Positions 1 to 5,452 are shown, numbered from the stretch's first letter. The stretch is 5,452 bases of DNA from Deltaproteobacteria bacterium (GCA_947483545.1 CANKNP010000340.1:1-5452); one strand, 5' to 3'. Notes: generated by a model not told the origin, from the sequence alone. Translations and numbers: made by a program.

Positions 1-60
1 AATCCGCGATTGGACGCCGGGGGTCGGCTGCGCATCGACGTCCTGGCCGTCACTCCATGA
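1..60 (+). CDS. C-terminal end of an unidentified protein (partial)
   Basis: Only the last 19 codons and the TGA stop lie in the window. The frame is open from base 1 and the tail reads NPRLDAGGRLRIDVLAVTP. The stop overlaps the next start codon as ATGA (57-60), which is typical of translational coupling in an operon and supports this being a real gene end. The motif LDAGGRL resembles LDSGERL near the end of the gene at 569-1072, and both sit in an alternating hydrophobic, beta-strand-like context. The protein may therefore be a third member of the same lipoprotein family. That is inference from a very short stretch; the function is unknown. Confidence 0.6.
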   Translation, partial: NPRLDAGGRLRIDVLAVTP

Positions 61-572
61 GCCGCTCGTCAACCCGCATCATCGGTCTTTGGATTGCCTT
101 GCTCTGGCTTGGGTTCGTCGCCGCCTGTCCCACCGCTCCGGAGGGAGCGCCCGAGGCCTTGCCCCAAGTCACCGTGGACGAAGTCACTACGGTCTGCTGG
201 TGGAGCAACGACTTCGGCGAAGACTACTTCGTCGGGTTTGACATCGAACTCAGCCTCACCGGGGCCGATGAAGCCACCCATCCAGAGGTGAGACTTGCGC
301 TCATCGATCATGACCCCGAGCCGTCGGTGATCGCCGCGCGGTGGACCGCCAACTGGGCCACGGGATCGGAGCTCTACTACGAGGGGGACTTCGTCGAACG
401 ACTCCCGAGATACGTTTGCCCCGAGCCTGGGGGCGACGGCCGCATTTGTCCCTACAACGGACGGACACGTTGCGGCCTGGAACTGCGGCTGACGGCGCGG
501 GATCGGCAGGAGACCAGGATCGAACTTCGCTCCGACCCGGACGCGGATGTCTGGCGCCAGGTCGAGCCATGA
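57..572 (+). CDS. Putative lipoprotein, four-cysteine family, unknown function
   Basis: This 171-residue protein has an N-terminal lipoprotein signal: arginines at 3 and 7, a hydrophobic stretch over about residues 8-23, and a lipobox-like FVAAC with the candidate lipidated cysteine at residue 24. Lipidation and export to the periplasmic or outer-membrane face are inferred from this. An Ala/Pro/Glu-rich linker (25-37) precedes a compact domain with cysteines at 47, 121, 131 and 139, which could form disulfides. Alternating hydrophobic residues suggest a beta-sheet fold. No catalytic motif is visible and I do not recognise a named family. The start is chosen because it gives the signal peptide and overlaps the preceding stop by ATGA. 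No clear Shine-Dalgarno sequence precedes it, so translation probably depends on coupling. It overlaps the following gene the same way and appears to be its diverged paralog. Confidence 0.85.
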   Translation: MSRSSTRIIGLWIALLWLGFVAACPTAPEGAPEALPQVTVDEVTTVCWWSNDFGEDYFVGFDIELSLTGADEATHPEVRLALIDHDPEPSVIAARWTANWATGSELYYEGDFVERLPRYVCPEPGGDGRICPYNGRTRCGLELRLTARDRQETRIELRSDPDADVWRQVEP

Positions 573-1072
573 GCGCAGGGGCCCGGGCGTTCGCAACCCT
601 GAGCTTGGCCGCCATCGGAGGGCTGAAGCCTGTTGCCCTCCCCGGCTGCGCCGTGCTGGAGGAGACGCCGCTCGCCGAAGCCTCCTACACCTGCCCCGAC
701 GGCGTCGAGGACGCGATCGAGATCACGGCCTCCTTCGCGGGGCCACGGGCGGAGCGGGCCGAGGTCACGGTAGAGCACTACCTGGAGTCGGACCCTTGGG
801 ATGTCCCCATGGATGGCGTGAGTTCGGACGACGGCGTCCAGGTCTTCAGGAAGGAGTTGGTGGCCGGCGCCCTCATCGGGCATGGTCGAGGGCTGTTCTG
901 CGAGGAGAGCACGCCGGTCTGCCCGCCTTTCGAGAGCGGCGGTTGGCTATTCAGCCCCTGCCACATCTCGTTCTCTTTCCTCCTCGACTCTGGCGAACGC
1001 CTCGCTTGGCACTTCGAAGCCGACGCGGACGGCGTCCTGCACGACACGATGGCGGAGGACGCCGAGGAGTAG
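569..1072 (+). CDS. Putative lipoprotein, paralog of the preceding gene
   Basis: This 167-residue protein starts at an ATG that overlaps the upstream stop (ATGA, 569-572), with AGGT six bases before it (559-562). The frame is open further upstream, but that part overlaps the previous gene and would bury the signal sequence. Residues 1-26 form an atypical signal peptide with Lys20-Pro21 inside the hydrophobic stretch, ending in a good lipobox LPGC (Cys27). The mature domain has cysteines at 42, 111, 118 and 131, the same one-plus-three layout as its neighbour (47, 121, 131, 139). Local matches line up in order: an early IE-x-hydrophobic strand, a central DP, a C-x(6-9)-C-P element, and a C-terminal strand pair after the last cysteine. 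The C-terminus is acidic (AEDAEE). Function is unknown. It is the last gene of the run and faces the convergent ATPase gene 56 bp away. Confidence 0.82.
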   Translation: MSAGARAFATLSLAAIGGLKPVALPGCAVLEETPLAEASYTCPDGVEDAIEITASFAGPRAERAEVTVEHYLESDPWDVPMDGVSSDDGVQVFRKELVAGALIGHGRGLFCEESTPVCPPFESGGWLFSPCHISFSFLLDSGERLAWHFEADADGVLHDTMAEDAEE

Positions 1073-1128
1073 CCGTCCCCCGTCGGCGACCCGACCGAGT
1101 GAGCCGCGCCGAGGCGCTCCCTGATCCC
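1073..1128. terminator. Convergent gap with two weak hairpins, possible terminator
   Basis: This short gap lies between the stops of the + strand lipoprotein gene and the - strand ATPase gene. It holds a 5-bp perfect stem GTCGG/CCGAC (1082-1086 with 1091-1095, loop CGAC). A second stem, GAGC(C)GC with GCGCTC (1101-1107 with 1114-1119), has one bulged C. Neither strand shows a T-run after the stems, so this is not a classical intrinsic terminator. The placement is what suggests a role in transcription ending from both sides. Confidence 0.25.
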
Positions 1129-2601
1129 CTACCCCAGCCCCTCCAGCAGGTCCCCGAGGTCCTGCGCGATCCACCCGCGCGCCGCGATCGCCGCCCGCTG
1201 ACCCTTTCCAAGCTCCGGCGCGATCGCCACTCGCTCGACGCGCTCCCGCGCCAGCTCGGGGTGCTGCGCCAGGAACCGCTCGATGTGCCCGTCGAACCTC
1301 CCCAGGTCTGCCACGAGCCGGTCTCCCGAGCGCTTGCAGCTCCCGAGGCGGAGCCGCCCGTCCGCCGCGCGCGCCACGAGGTCGATCTCAGCATCCCCGC
1401 GGTCCCACCAGCCGCGGACCCGGTCCGCGAGCGCGAAGTCGCCCACCCCGCGCGCGCTCCGCTCCTCGTAGAGCGCGGCGACGAGGCGCTCCAGCGCGTG
1501 TCCCTCCACCGTGACGAGCCGACGCTCCGCCTCGTCGAGCAGGTCTGCCGTGGGCCGCACCCCGATCAGCGCCACCGGATCCGCGAGCGCACCCAGCCAC
1601 GCGGCGAGGAAGTTGTCCTCGATGTGGTAGCGCCCCGATCGGCTGCGAGCGGACGCGAGCGCGGGGTTTCGCCGCTCGACCAGACCGAAGCGCTCCTCGA
1701 GCGCGGCCAGCCAGGCGCCCACCTGCGCGCTCGCGTGCCCCATCGTCTGGCCGATGTGCGCGGCGATGTCGGGCCGCCCGCTTCCGGGGTTGCGCGCGAG
1801 GTAGCGGAGCAGGGGGTCGTAGCGGCCCCGCAGCTCCTCGAGCAGCCACGAGGAGCCCTCCGCCGCGAGCGGCGCGGTCCCCGAGAAGAACAGCCGATCG
1901 AGCCCCGCGCGGCGCTGGGACCCGAGCACGTCGAGCTCGAAGGCGTCGCGCCAGTACTTCGGGATCCCGTGGAGCAGGCTCCAGAAGAAGAGGAGGCGCG
2001 GACCGTCGAGCCGCCCGTGCCGGGCCAGGATGTGCGCCGTCACGGAGGGAGCGAGGTGGCTGAGGTGCAGCACGTCCGTGGTCCGCCCGAAGAGCGGGGC
2101 CCGCGTCCCGCCGAGCAGGGCCTCCATCTCCGTCTGGATCGAGCCGAGGAGGATGAGCCCGCCCGAGACCTCGGCGCCGCCCGGCGCGCGCAGCCGGTCC
2201 ACTTCGAACTGGAGCGCCGAGTTGAACGGGTACAAGGCCCGGCGCGCGAAGGCCTGGTACTCGTCGAGCACGACAACCCAGCCCTCTCGGACGAGGCGCC
2301 CGACCGTCGCCGCGAGCTCGAACAGGTCGCTCGGCAGCGCTCCGGGCACCCCGCTGAGCCGCAGATGCTCGCGCGCCCCGAGGACCACGCCCGCAGGGTC
2401 TGCGTCCGCCACCTGCACGTAGGCGACGCGACGACCGCCTTCGCGCAGGGCATGGAGCACCAGGGCGGTCTTGCCGATCCGGCGGCGGCCCGTGACTCGG
2501 AGGAAGAAGAAGCGCCCGCGCGCGAGCATCGCCCTCAGCGCGGCGATCTCGCTCTGGCGTCCGTAGAAAGCCCAGGAGTCGTGGGTGGTTCCAGGGTCCA
2601 T
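1129..2601 (-). CDS. ATP-binding protein, archaeal-type ATPase_2/DUF234 family
   Basis: This 490-residue STAND/AAA-like P-loop ATPase has the usual architecture of the ATPase_2 plus DUF234 family. Visible motifs in order are an N-terminal FYGRQSEIAAL (12-22), Walker A GRRRIGKT (38-45), Walker B VVVLDEYQAF (109-118), a sensor-like LILLGS (149-154) and PLFGR (169-173). HGIPKYW (211-217) follows, then a winged-helix-like segment (about 262-312) and RYHIEDNFLAAW (324-335). The C-terminal restriction-nuclease-like region has EIDLV (405-409) and GSCK (420-423). The usual E-x-K at the last site is S-x-K (Ser421, Lys423), so nuclease activity is doubtful while the ATPase site looks intact. No signal peptide or membrane segment is seen, so it should be cytoplasmic. 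The cellular role of this family is poorly defined and nothing nearby clarifies it. The ATG start is supported by the conserved motif beginning 11 residues later. No Shine-Dalgarno sequence precedes it, and a promoter-like element abuts the start. Confidence 0.93.
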   Translation of the reverse strand: MDPGTTHDSWAFYGRQSEIAALRAMLARGRFFFLRVTGRRRIGKTALVLHALREGGRRVAYVQVADADPAGVVLGAREHLRLSGVPGALPSDLFELAATVGRLVREGWVVVLDEYQAFARRALYPFNSALQFEVDRLRAPGGAEVSGGLILLGSIQTEMEALLGGTRAPLFGRTTDVLHLSHLAPSVTAHILARHGRLDGPRLLFFWSLLHGIPKYWRDAFELDVLGSQRRAGLDRLFFSGTAPLAAEGSSWLLEELRGRYDPLLRYLARNPGSGRPDIAAHIGQTMGHASAQVGAWLAALEERFGLVERRNPALASARSRSGRYHIEDNFLAAWLGALADPVALIGVRPTADLLDEAERRLVTVEGHALERLVAALYEERSARGVGDFALADRVRGWWDRGDAEIDLVARAADGRLRLGSCKRSGDRLVADLGRFDGHIERFLAQHPELARERVERVAIAPELGKGQRAAIAARGWIAQDLGDLLEGLG

Positions 2602-2604
2602 GAA

Positions 2605-2630
2605 TCTAAGGTAACAGTCATTACCCTAGA
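2605..2630 (-). promoter_or_regulatory. Inverted repeat, likely operator before the ATPase gene
   Basis: Ten-base arms TCTAAGGTAA (2605-2614) and TTACCCTAGA (2621-2630) flank the spacer CAGTCA and match at 9 of 10 positions. The core GGTAA-N6-TTACC is perfect. The repeat ends three bases before the ATPase ATG, in an A/T-rich island within very GC-rich DNA. It covers the spacer and -10 of the promoter proposed here. A dimeric regulator binding site is the natural reading. I cannot name the regulator, and none is encoded in the window. Confidence 0.6.
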
Positions 2631-2636
2631 GGTCGA
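2608..2636 (-). promoter_or_regulatory. Candidate sigma-70-like promoter for the ATPase gene
   Basis: Read on the minus strand, TCGACC (2636-2631; four of six match TTGACA) is followed by a 17-base spacer and TACCTT (2613-2608; three of six match TATAAT). TGT directly before it resembles an extended -10. Transcription would begin around 2601-2602, essentially at the ATG, implying a leaderless mRNA. This agrees with the absence of a ribosome binding site. The elements are individually weak; spacing and overlap with the inverted repeat carry the argument. Confidence 0.35.
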
Positions 2637-2658
2637 GAGACCGAATCGAGGGATCGCC

Positions 2659-2675
2659 GACGGTCCCGGACCGTC
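2659..2675. repeat. Perfect 8-bp inverted repeat in the kinase-ATPase gap
   Basis: GACGGTCC (2659-2666) and GGACCGTC (2668-2675) form a perfect palindrome around one central C. As RNA it would fold into a 7-bp stem with a three-base loop. It lies 38 bases past the kinase stop in the direction of transcription. This would fit a terminator-like or mRNA 3'-end structure isolating the kinase from the ATPase gene, but no T-run follows on the minus strand. Alternatively it is a protein-binding site upstream of the ATPase promoter. Confidence 0.45.
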
Positions 2676-2713
2676 AGTCGCGGCAGCGCCCCACCTCGTC
2701 CGCCGTCACCGCG

Positions 2714-4246
2714 TCAGTGCGCGACGAGGCGGTCGATGAGCGCCAGCAGGCTCTCGGTGCGGAAGGGCTTGGCGAGCAGAGCCTGGATCCCCTGCTCCGC
2801 GAGCTTGCTCTCGTCGATGTCCGCCGCCCACCCCGTCATCAAGACCACCGGCGTGCGCGGCTGCACTTCGGCCAGCCGCTGCGCGACCTCCCAGCCGGAG
2901 ATGTCGGGCATGCCGAGATCGGTCAGCACGATCGAGTAGCGCGTCGACTCCGCCAGCTTGATCTCGTCGCGCCCGTTGAACGCGGTGTCGACCGTCCAGC
3001 CTTTGCCCTCCAAGATCGACTGCACGACCTGGACAAGATCCGGCTGATCGTCAATCAGCAGCACGCTCTTCGCCCCTCGAGTGCGCGGACGCGGGCTGGA
3101 CTCCGGCACGGTCGCCCGCGGGCCACGGCCCAAGAGATCGTCACGCGGCGCCGCGGGCGGCTCGCTCGGCGCGACCGACGACAGCGGCAGCACGAGCGCA
3201 AACGTCGCCCCCGCGCCGAGCGTGGAGTCCACCTCCAGCCGGCCCCCGTGCCGCTCCAGGACTTGCTGGACGAGGTGCAGCCCGAGCCCCATCTGGCGGT
3301 CGCTGCGCGAGGTGAAGAACGGATCGGCGAGGTGCCCGAGGTCCGCCTCCGCGATGCCCTCCCCGTCGTCGCGCACCGTGATCAACGCTTCCCCCGCCGG
3401 CGTCACGTCGGTGCGGATCGCGAGCCGCCCCCCGGTGGGCATCGCCTCCAGGGCGTTGAAGATCAGCGCCATCAACGCCGCACGCAGGTCGCTGGCCGAG
3501 CCGAACACCGGCCCGGGCGCCCCCGGCGTCCACTCCACCGCATAGGCGATGCCGCGCGACTCGGCCTCCCCCCGCCAACGCGGCGCCGAGAACTCCAGCG
3601 CCTCCTCGACGAGGGGATTGAGGTAGAGCGCGCGCAGCTCCTCGGCGGGCTGGTTGGTGCCGCCCATGAGCTGGATCTGCCGCACCTTCTCGCTCCCGCG
3701 CTGCACCGCCCCCCGAATCCGCTCGATCGCGGCCTGCACCGGGGGATCCCGCGAGTCGCGCATCGCCGCTTCGGTGTTGGTCAGGATGACGGCGAGGAGG
3801 TTGTTGAAGTCATGAGCGATTCCGGCCGCGAGCCGCGACACGAGCCCCATGCGCTCCAGCTTCTCCAGCCGGTCCTCCATCTTGCGGCTCTTCGTCACGT
3901 TGCGGATGACGCCGTGCAGCCCACGCCGCCCCTCCACATCGACCGGCGCGGAGTGCACCTCGATGGGGAAGGTCTCGCCGTTCTTGTGCTGCGCGAGGAA
4001 GGTGTTGGCGCCGCGCAGCGCCCCCGTCTCCCGCAGCCGAATGTTGGACAGGGCCCGCTCGTGCTCGGAGGCGTGCAGCACGGAGATCAGAGGGAGGCCG
4101 GGAATGTCGCTCGCGCGTCGGCCGAACATCTGGAGCCCGGCGAGATTGAGATAGTGGAACACGCCATCCACGACGAGGAACTGCCCGTCGGGGGAGTGCT
4201 CCACGAGGAATCGGAAGGTCGACTCGCCGGAGCCGGATTGGGACAC
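2714..4246 (-). CDS. Soluble hybrid histidine kinase, PAS-HisKA-HATPase-REC
   Basis: From the GTG start this is a 510-residue sensor kinase with no signal peptide or membrane segment, so it should sense a cytoplasmic cue. A PAS domain spans about 9-118 (HSPDGQFLVVDG through KNGETFPIEV to GVIRNVT). A short helix leads into the phosphoacceptor region AAGIAHDFNNLL with His145 (HDFNN type). The ATP-binding domain shows an N-box (FNALEAM, Asn264), DDGEGI (293-298), DPFFTS (308-313) and GLGLHLV (320-326). A proline/arginine-rich linker (about 356-391) joins a receiver domain with acidic Asp399/Asp400, phosphoacceptor Asp443, Thr471 and Lys493, all intact. It is thus a complete phosphotransfer module; the downstream partner (Hpt or regulator) is not in the window. 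The GTG is preferred because GAGGT lies six bases before it. An in-frame TTG at 4285 would add 13 residues without domain homology. It is transcribed divergently from the HMG-CoA lyase gene. Confidence 0.93.
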   Translation of the reverse strand: MSQSGSGESTFRFLVEHSPDGQFLVVDGVFHYLNLAGLQMFGRRASDIPGLPLISVLHASEHERALSNIRLRETGALRGANTFLAQHKNGETFPIEVHSAPVDVEGRRGLHGVIRNVTKSRKMEDRLEKLERMGLVSRLAAGIAHDFNNLLAVILTNTEAAMRDSRDPPVQAAIERIRGAVQRGSEKVRQIQLMGGTNQPAEELRALYLNPLVEEALEFSAPRWRGEAESRGIAYAVEWTPGAPGPVFGSASDLRAALMALIFNALEAMPTGGRLAIRTDVTPAGEALITVRDDGEGIAEADLGHLADPFFTSRSDRQMGLGLHLVQQVLERHGGRLEVDSTLGAGATFALVLPLSSVAPSEPPAAPRDDLLGRGPRATVPESSPRPRTRGAKSVLLIDDQPDLVQVVQSILEGKGWTVDTAFNGRDEIKLAESTRYSIVLTDLGMPDISGWEVAQRLAEVQPRTPVVLMTGWAADIDESKLAEQGIQALLAKPFRTESLLALIDRLVAH

Positions 4247-4252
4247 GTCTAG

Positions 4253-4257
4253 ACCTC
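4253..4257 (-). promoter_or_regulatory. Ribosome binding site deciding the kinase start
   Basis: On the minus strand GAGGT is followed by six bases (CTAGAC) and then GTG at 4246. The alternative TTG at 4285 has only a weaker GTAGGG-like match upstream, and its nearby AGGAGG is about 18 bases away. The site therefore favours the GTG. Confidence 0.55.
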
Positions 4258-4261
4258 GACA

Positions 4262-4283
4262 GCGCGCGCCGACCGACGCGCGC
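4262..4283. repeat. 7-bp inverted repeat in the divergent intergenic region
   Basis: GCGCGCG (4262-4268) and CGCGCGC (4277-4283) flank an eight-base spacer CCGACCGA. It lies just upstream of the preferred kinase start, in the kinase leader. Alternating GC runs arise by chance in this composition, so the functional weight is low. Confidence 0.25.
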
Positions 4284-4345
4284 AAGGGGCGACCCTACCC
4301 CAGCCTCCTGGCGACGGGAAGGACGGCGGCGCCACGACGGGGCGA

Positions 4346-4372
4346 AGGAGGGCGCGCTAACCTGCGCGGCCG
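4346..4372 (+). promoter_or_regulatory. Distant Shine-Dalgarno with intervening hairpin before HMG-CoA lyase
   Basis: A strong AGGAGG (4346-4351) lies 21 bases before the ATG, too far for normal initiation. Between them CGCGC (4353-4357) and GCGCG (4364-4368) can form a 5-bp stem with loop TAACCT. If folded, only about five unpaired bases separate the Shine-Dalgarno sequence from the ATG, which is a good spacing. An in-frame TAA (4358-4360) rules out an earlier start closer to the site. Confidence 0.4.
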
Positions 4373-5284
4373 ATGCTCAGCTTTCCCGATTCGGCGCAAG
4401 TCTTTGAGGTCGGCCCCCGCGACGGGCTCCAGAACGAGCCCGCGCCGATCCCGACGGACGTCAAGATCGCGCTCGTCGATCGCCTCTCCGCCGCGGGACT
4501 CCCCTACATCGAGGTCAGCTCCTTCGTGCATCCCCGGTGGATCCCGCAGCTCGCGGACGCCGAGGACGTGCTCGCCGGGATCCAGCGCCGCCCGGGCACG
4601 CGCTACGGGGCCCTCGTCCCGAACGCGCGGGGCCTGGAGCGCGCGTTGGAAGTGAACCTCAGCGACGTCGCGGTCTTCGTCTCTGCCTCCGAGACCCACA
4701 ACCGCAAGAACCTGAATCGCAGCATCGACGAGTCGCTCGACAACATCGCGGAGGTGATGGCGGGGCTCGATCGCACCCGCACCTGGACGCGCGGCTACGT
4801 CTCGATGGTGTTCGGCTGCCCCTACGAAGGCGAGATCTCCTCCGCCGCCGTCGCGCGCGTCACCACGCGACTGCTGGAGCTGGGCGTCGATCAGATCAGC
4901 CTCGGCGACACCGTCGGCTACGGCACCCCGCGCGACGTGCAGGAGCGCATGGTCGATCTGGGCGGCGACCTGCCATTGGAGAGGATCGCGCTGCACTTTC
5001 ACGACACCCGCGGCACCGCGCTCGCGAACATCGTGGCGGGCCTCGACGCGGGCGTGCGGGTCTTCGACGGCGCGGTCGGAGGGCTGGGCGGCTGCCCCTA
5101 CGCGCCCGGCGCCTCCGGGAACGTGGCGACCGAAGACCTCGTGCAGATGTTGCACGGCATGGGGGTGGCCACGGGCGTCGATCTGGACGCGCTCGTCGAC
5201 GCTGCCGCTTTCATCGAGCGGCACCTCAAGAAGCAACTGCCGGGGCGCTACCTGCGGGCGGTGCGCGGCGCGTGCAGCGACTGA
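4373..5284 (+). CDS. mvaB: Hydroxymethylglutaryl-CoA lyase
   Basis: This 303-residue TIM-barrel enzyme cleaves (S)-3-hydroxy-3-methylglutaryl-CoA into acetyl-CoA and acetoacetate (EC 4.1.3.4), the last step of leucine degradation; it should be cytoplasmic. Family motifs are complete: VGPRDGLQNE (13-22) with catalytic Arg16 and metal-ligand Asp17, and IEVSSFVHP (46-54) with Glu47. ASETHNRKNLN (105-115), GDTVGYGTP (178-186) and HFHDTRGTALANI (208-220) with metal-binding His208/His210 follow. The signature GGLGGCPYAPGASGNVATED (236-255) carries catalytic Cys241 and Asn250. Length matches bacterial members. The GGCPYAPGASGN loop separates it from 2-isopropylmalate and homocitrate synthases. The next gene, an enoyl-CoA hydratase family member beginning 41 bases later on the same strand, fits a leucine/isovalerate (liu-type) operon, where this gene is also called liuE. 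An unusual translation signal precedes the ATG. Confidence 0.96.
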   Translation: MLSFPDSAQVFEVGPRDGLQNEPAPIPTDVKIALVDRLSAAGLPYIEVSSFVHPRWIPQLADAEDVLAGIQRRPGTRYGALVPNARGLERALEVNLSDVAVFVSASETHNRKNLNRSIDESLDNIAEVMAGLDRTRTWTRGYVSMVFGCPYEGEISSAAVARVTTRLLELGVDQISLGDTVGYGTPRDVQERMVDLGGDLPLERIALHFHDTRGTALANIVAGLDAGVRVFDGAVGGLGGCPYAPGASGNVATEDLVQMLHGMGVATGVDLDALVDAAAFIERHLKKQLPGRYLRAVRGACSD

Positions 5285-5315
5285 CCCCGCGAGGTCCGTC
5301 AAGAACCCCCGAACT

Positions 5316-5319
5316 GGAG
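5316..5319 (+). promoter_or_regulatory. Ribosome binding site for the enoyl-CoA hydratase gene
   Basis: GGAG sits six bases before the GTG at 5326 and supports that start. Confidence 0.5.
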
Positions 5320-5325
5320 ACCGCC

Positions 5326-5452
5326 GTGACCGAAGAGACCGTCCTGCTCGTGCACACGCACGGCGCCGTCGAGCGCTGGACTCTGCACCGCCCGGAGGCC
5401 CTCAACGCCTTCAACCAGGCCCTCCTCTTGGCCCTGAACGTCGAGCTCGACC
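5326..5452 (+). CDS. Enoyl-CoA hydratase/isomerase family protein (N-terminal part)
   Basis: The gene starts at a GTG and runs off the right edge after 42 codons. The reading begins MTEETVLLVHTHGAVERWTL and continues HRPEALNAFNQALLLALNVEL. The pattern of a beta strand followed by TL-HRPE-LNAFN and a helix is the characteristic N-terminus of the crotonase superfamily. Residues of the oxyanion hole and active site lie beyond the window, so the substrate cannot be read. Placement directly after HMG-CoA lyase suggests 3-methylglutaconyl-CoA hydratase (liuC-like), which makes the lyase substrate in leucine breakdown. That is inference; other crotonases also occur in such clusters. Confidence 0.85.
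   Translation, partial: MTEETVLLVHTHGAVERWTLHRPEALNAFNQALLLALNVELD

Noticed and set aside
341..568. Upstream extension of the third gene to 341
   Set aside because: It would overlap the previous lipoprotein gene almost to its middle and hide the signal peptide. The ATGA start at 569 is far better.
1129..2601. ATPase gene as part of an anti-phage defence system
   Set aside because: STAND-type ATPases occur in defence systems, but no defence partner gene is next to it. The architecture matches the generic ATPase_2/DUF234 family, so a defence role is unsupported here.
547..2739. 730-codon open frame on the + strand
   Set aside because: It runs antisense to the ATPase gene and through the third lipoprotein gene in another frame. 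The translation is Arg/Pro/Ala-rich with no motifs, while the minus strand shows a full set of ATPase motifs.
2717..4252. 511-codon open frame on the + strand
   Set aside because: It is the antisense shadow of the hybrid kinase: low-complexity Arg/His/Leu-rich with no domain, arising from high GC at third positions.
4247..4285. TTG start at 4285 for the hybrid kinase
   Set aside because: It adds 13 residues without homology and has a poorer ribosome binding site than the GTG at 4246. It cannot be fully excluded.
4295..5302. 335-codon open frame on the - strand
   Set aside because: It is antisense to HMG-CoA lyase, whose catalytic motifs are complete on the + strand.
1..5452. CRISPR array, tRNA/rRNA, transposase or attachment sites
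   Set aside because: I saw no regularly spaced direct repeats, no recognisable RNA gene signatures, no transposase-like protein and no flanking direct repeats.

Overview
This high-GC bacterial window (5452 bp) has no RNA genes, mobile elements or CRISPR arrays that I can see. The G/C-rich third codon positions, tandem cysteine-containing lipoproteins, a soluble HDFNN-type hybrid histidine kinase and a leucine/isovalerate-type acyl-CoA gene pair together suggest a Myxococcota (deltaproteobacterial) or similar Gram-negative chromosome. That assignment is inference; no marker gene is present.

Left region (1-1072, + strand): the last 19 codons of one gene and two complete genes are joined by ATGA stop/start overlaps. 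The two complete genes encode small predicted lipoproteins that look like strongly diverged paralogs, with the same four-cysteine layout. The tail of the first gene carries a motif resembling the end of the third. This block is less GC-rich than what follows and is the most novel-looking part of the window.

Middle region (1073-4246, - strand): after a short convergent gap come two minus-strand genes. One encodes an archaeal-type P-loop ATPase (ATPase_2/DUF234 architecture) with a degenerate nuclease-like C-terminus. The other, upstream of it in transcription, encodes a soluble PAS-HisKA-HATPase-REC hybrid histidine kinase. The 112-bp gap between them holds two inverted repeats. One lies over a plausible promoter directly before the ATPase start codon, so the ATPase is probably regulated separately and may have a leaderless mRNA.

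Right region (4373-5452, + strand): divergent from the kinase is a well-conserved hydroxymethylglutaryl-CoA lyase gene, followed by the start of an enoyl-CoA hydratase/isomerase gene that runs off the window. The pair fits leucine/isovaleryl-CoA catabolism (liu-type cluster), in which a methylglutaconyl-CoA hydratase makes HMG-CoA and the lyase splits it to acetyl-CoA and acetoacetate.

No defence, secretion or biosynthetic system can be demonstrated here. The best candidates for something undescribed are the coupled lipoprotein family and the regulated, nuclease-degenerate ATPase.
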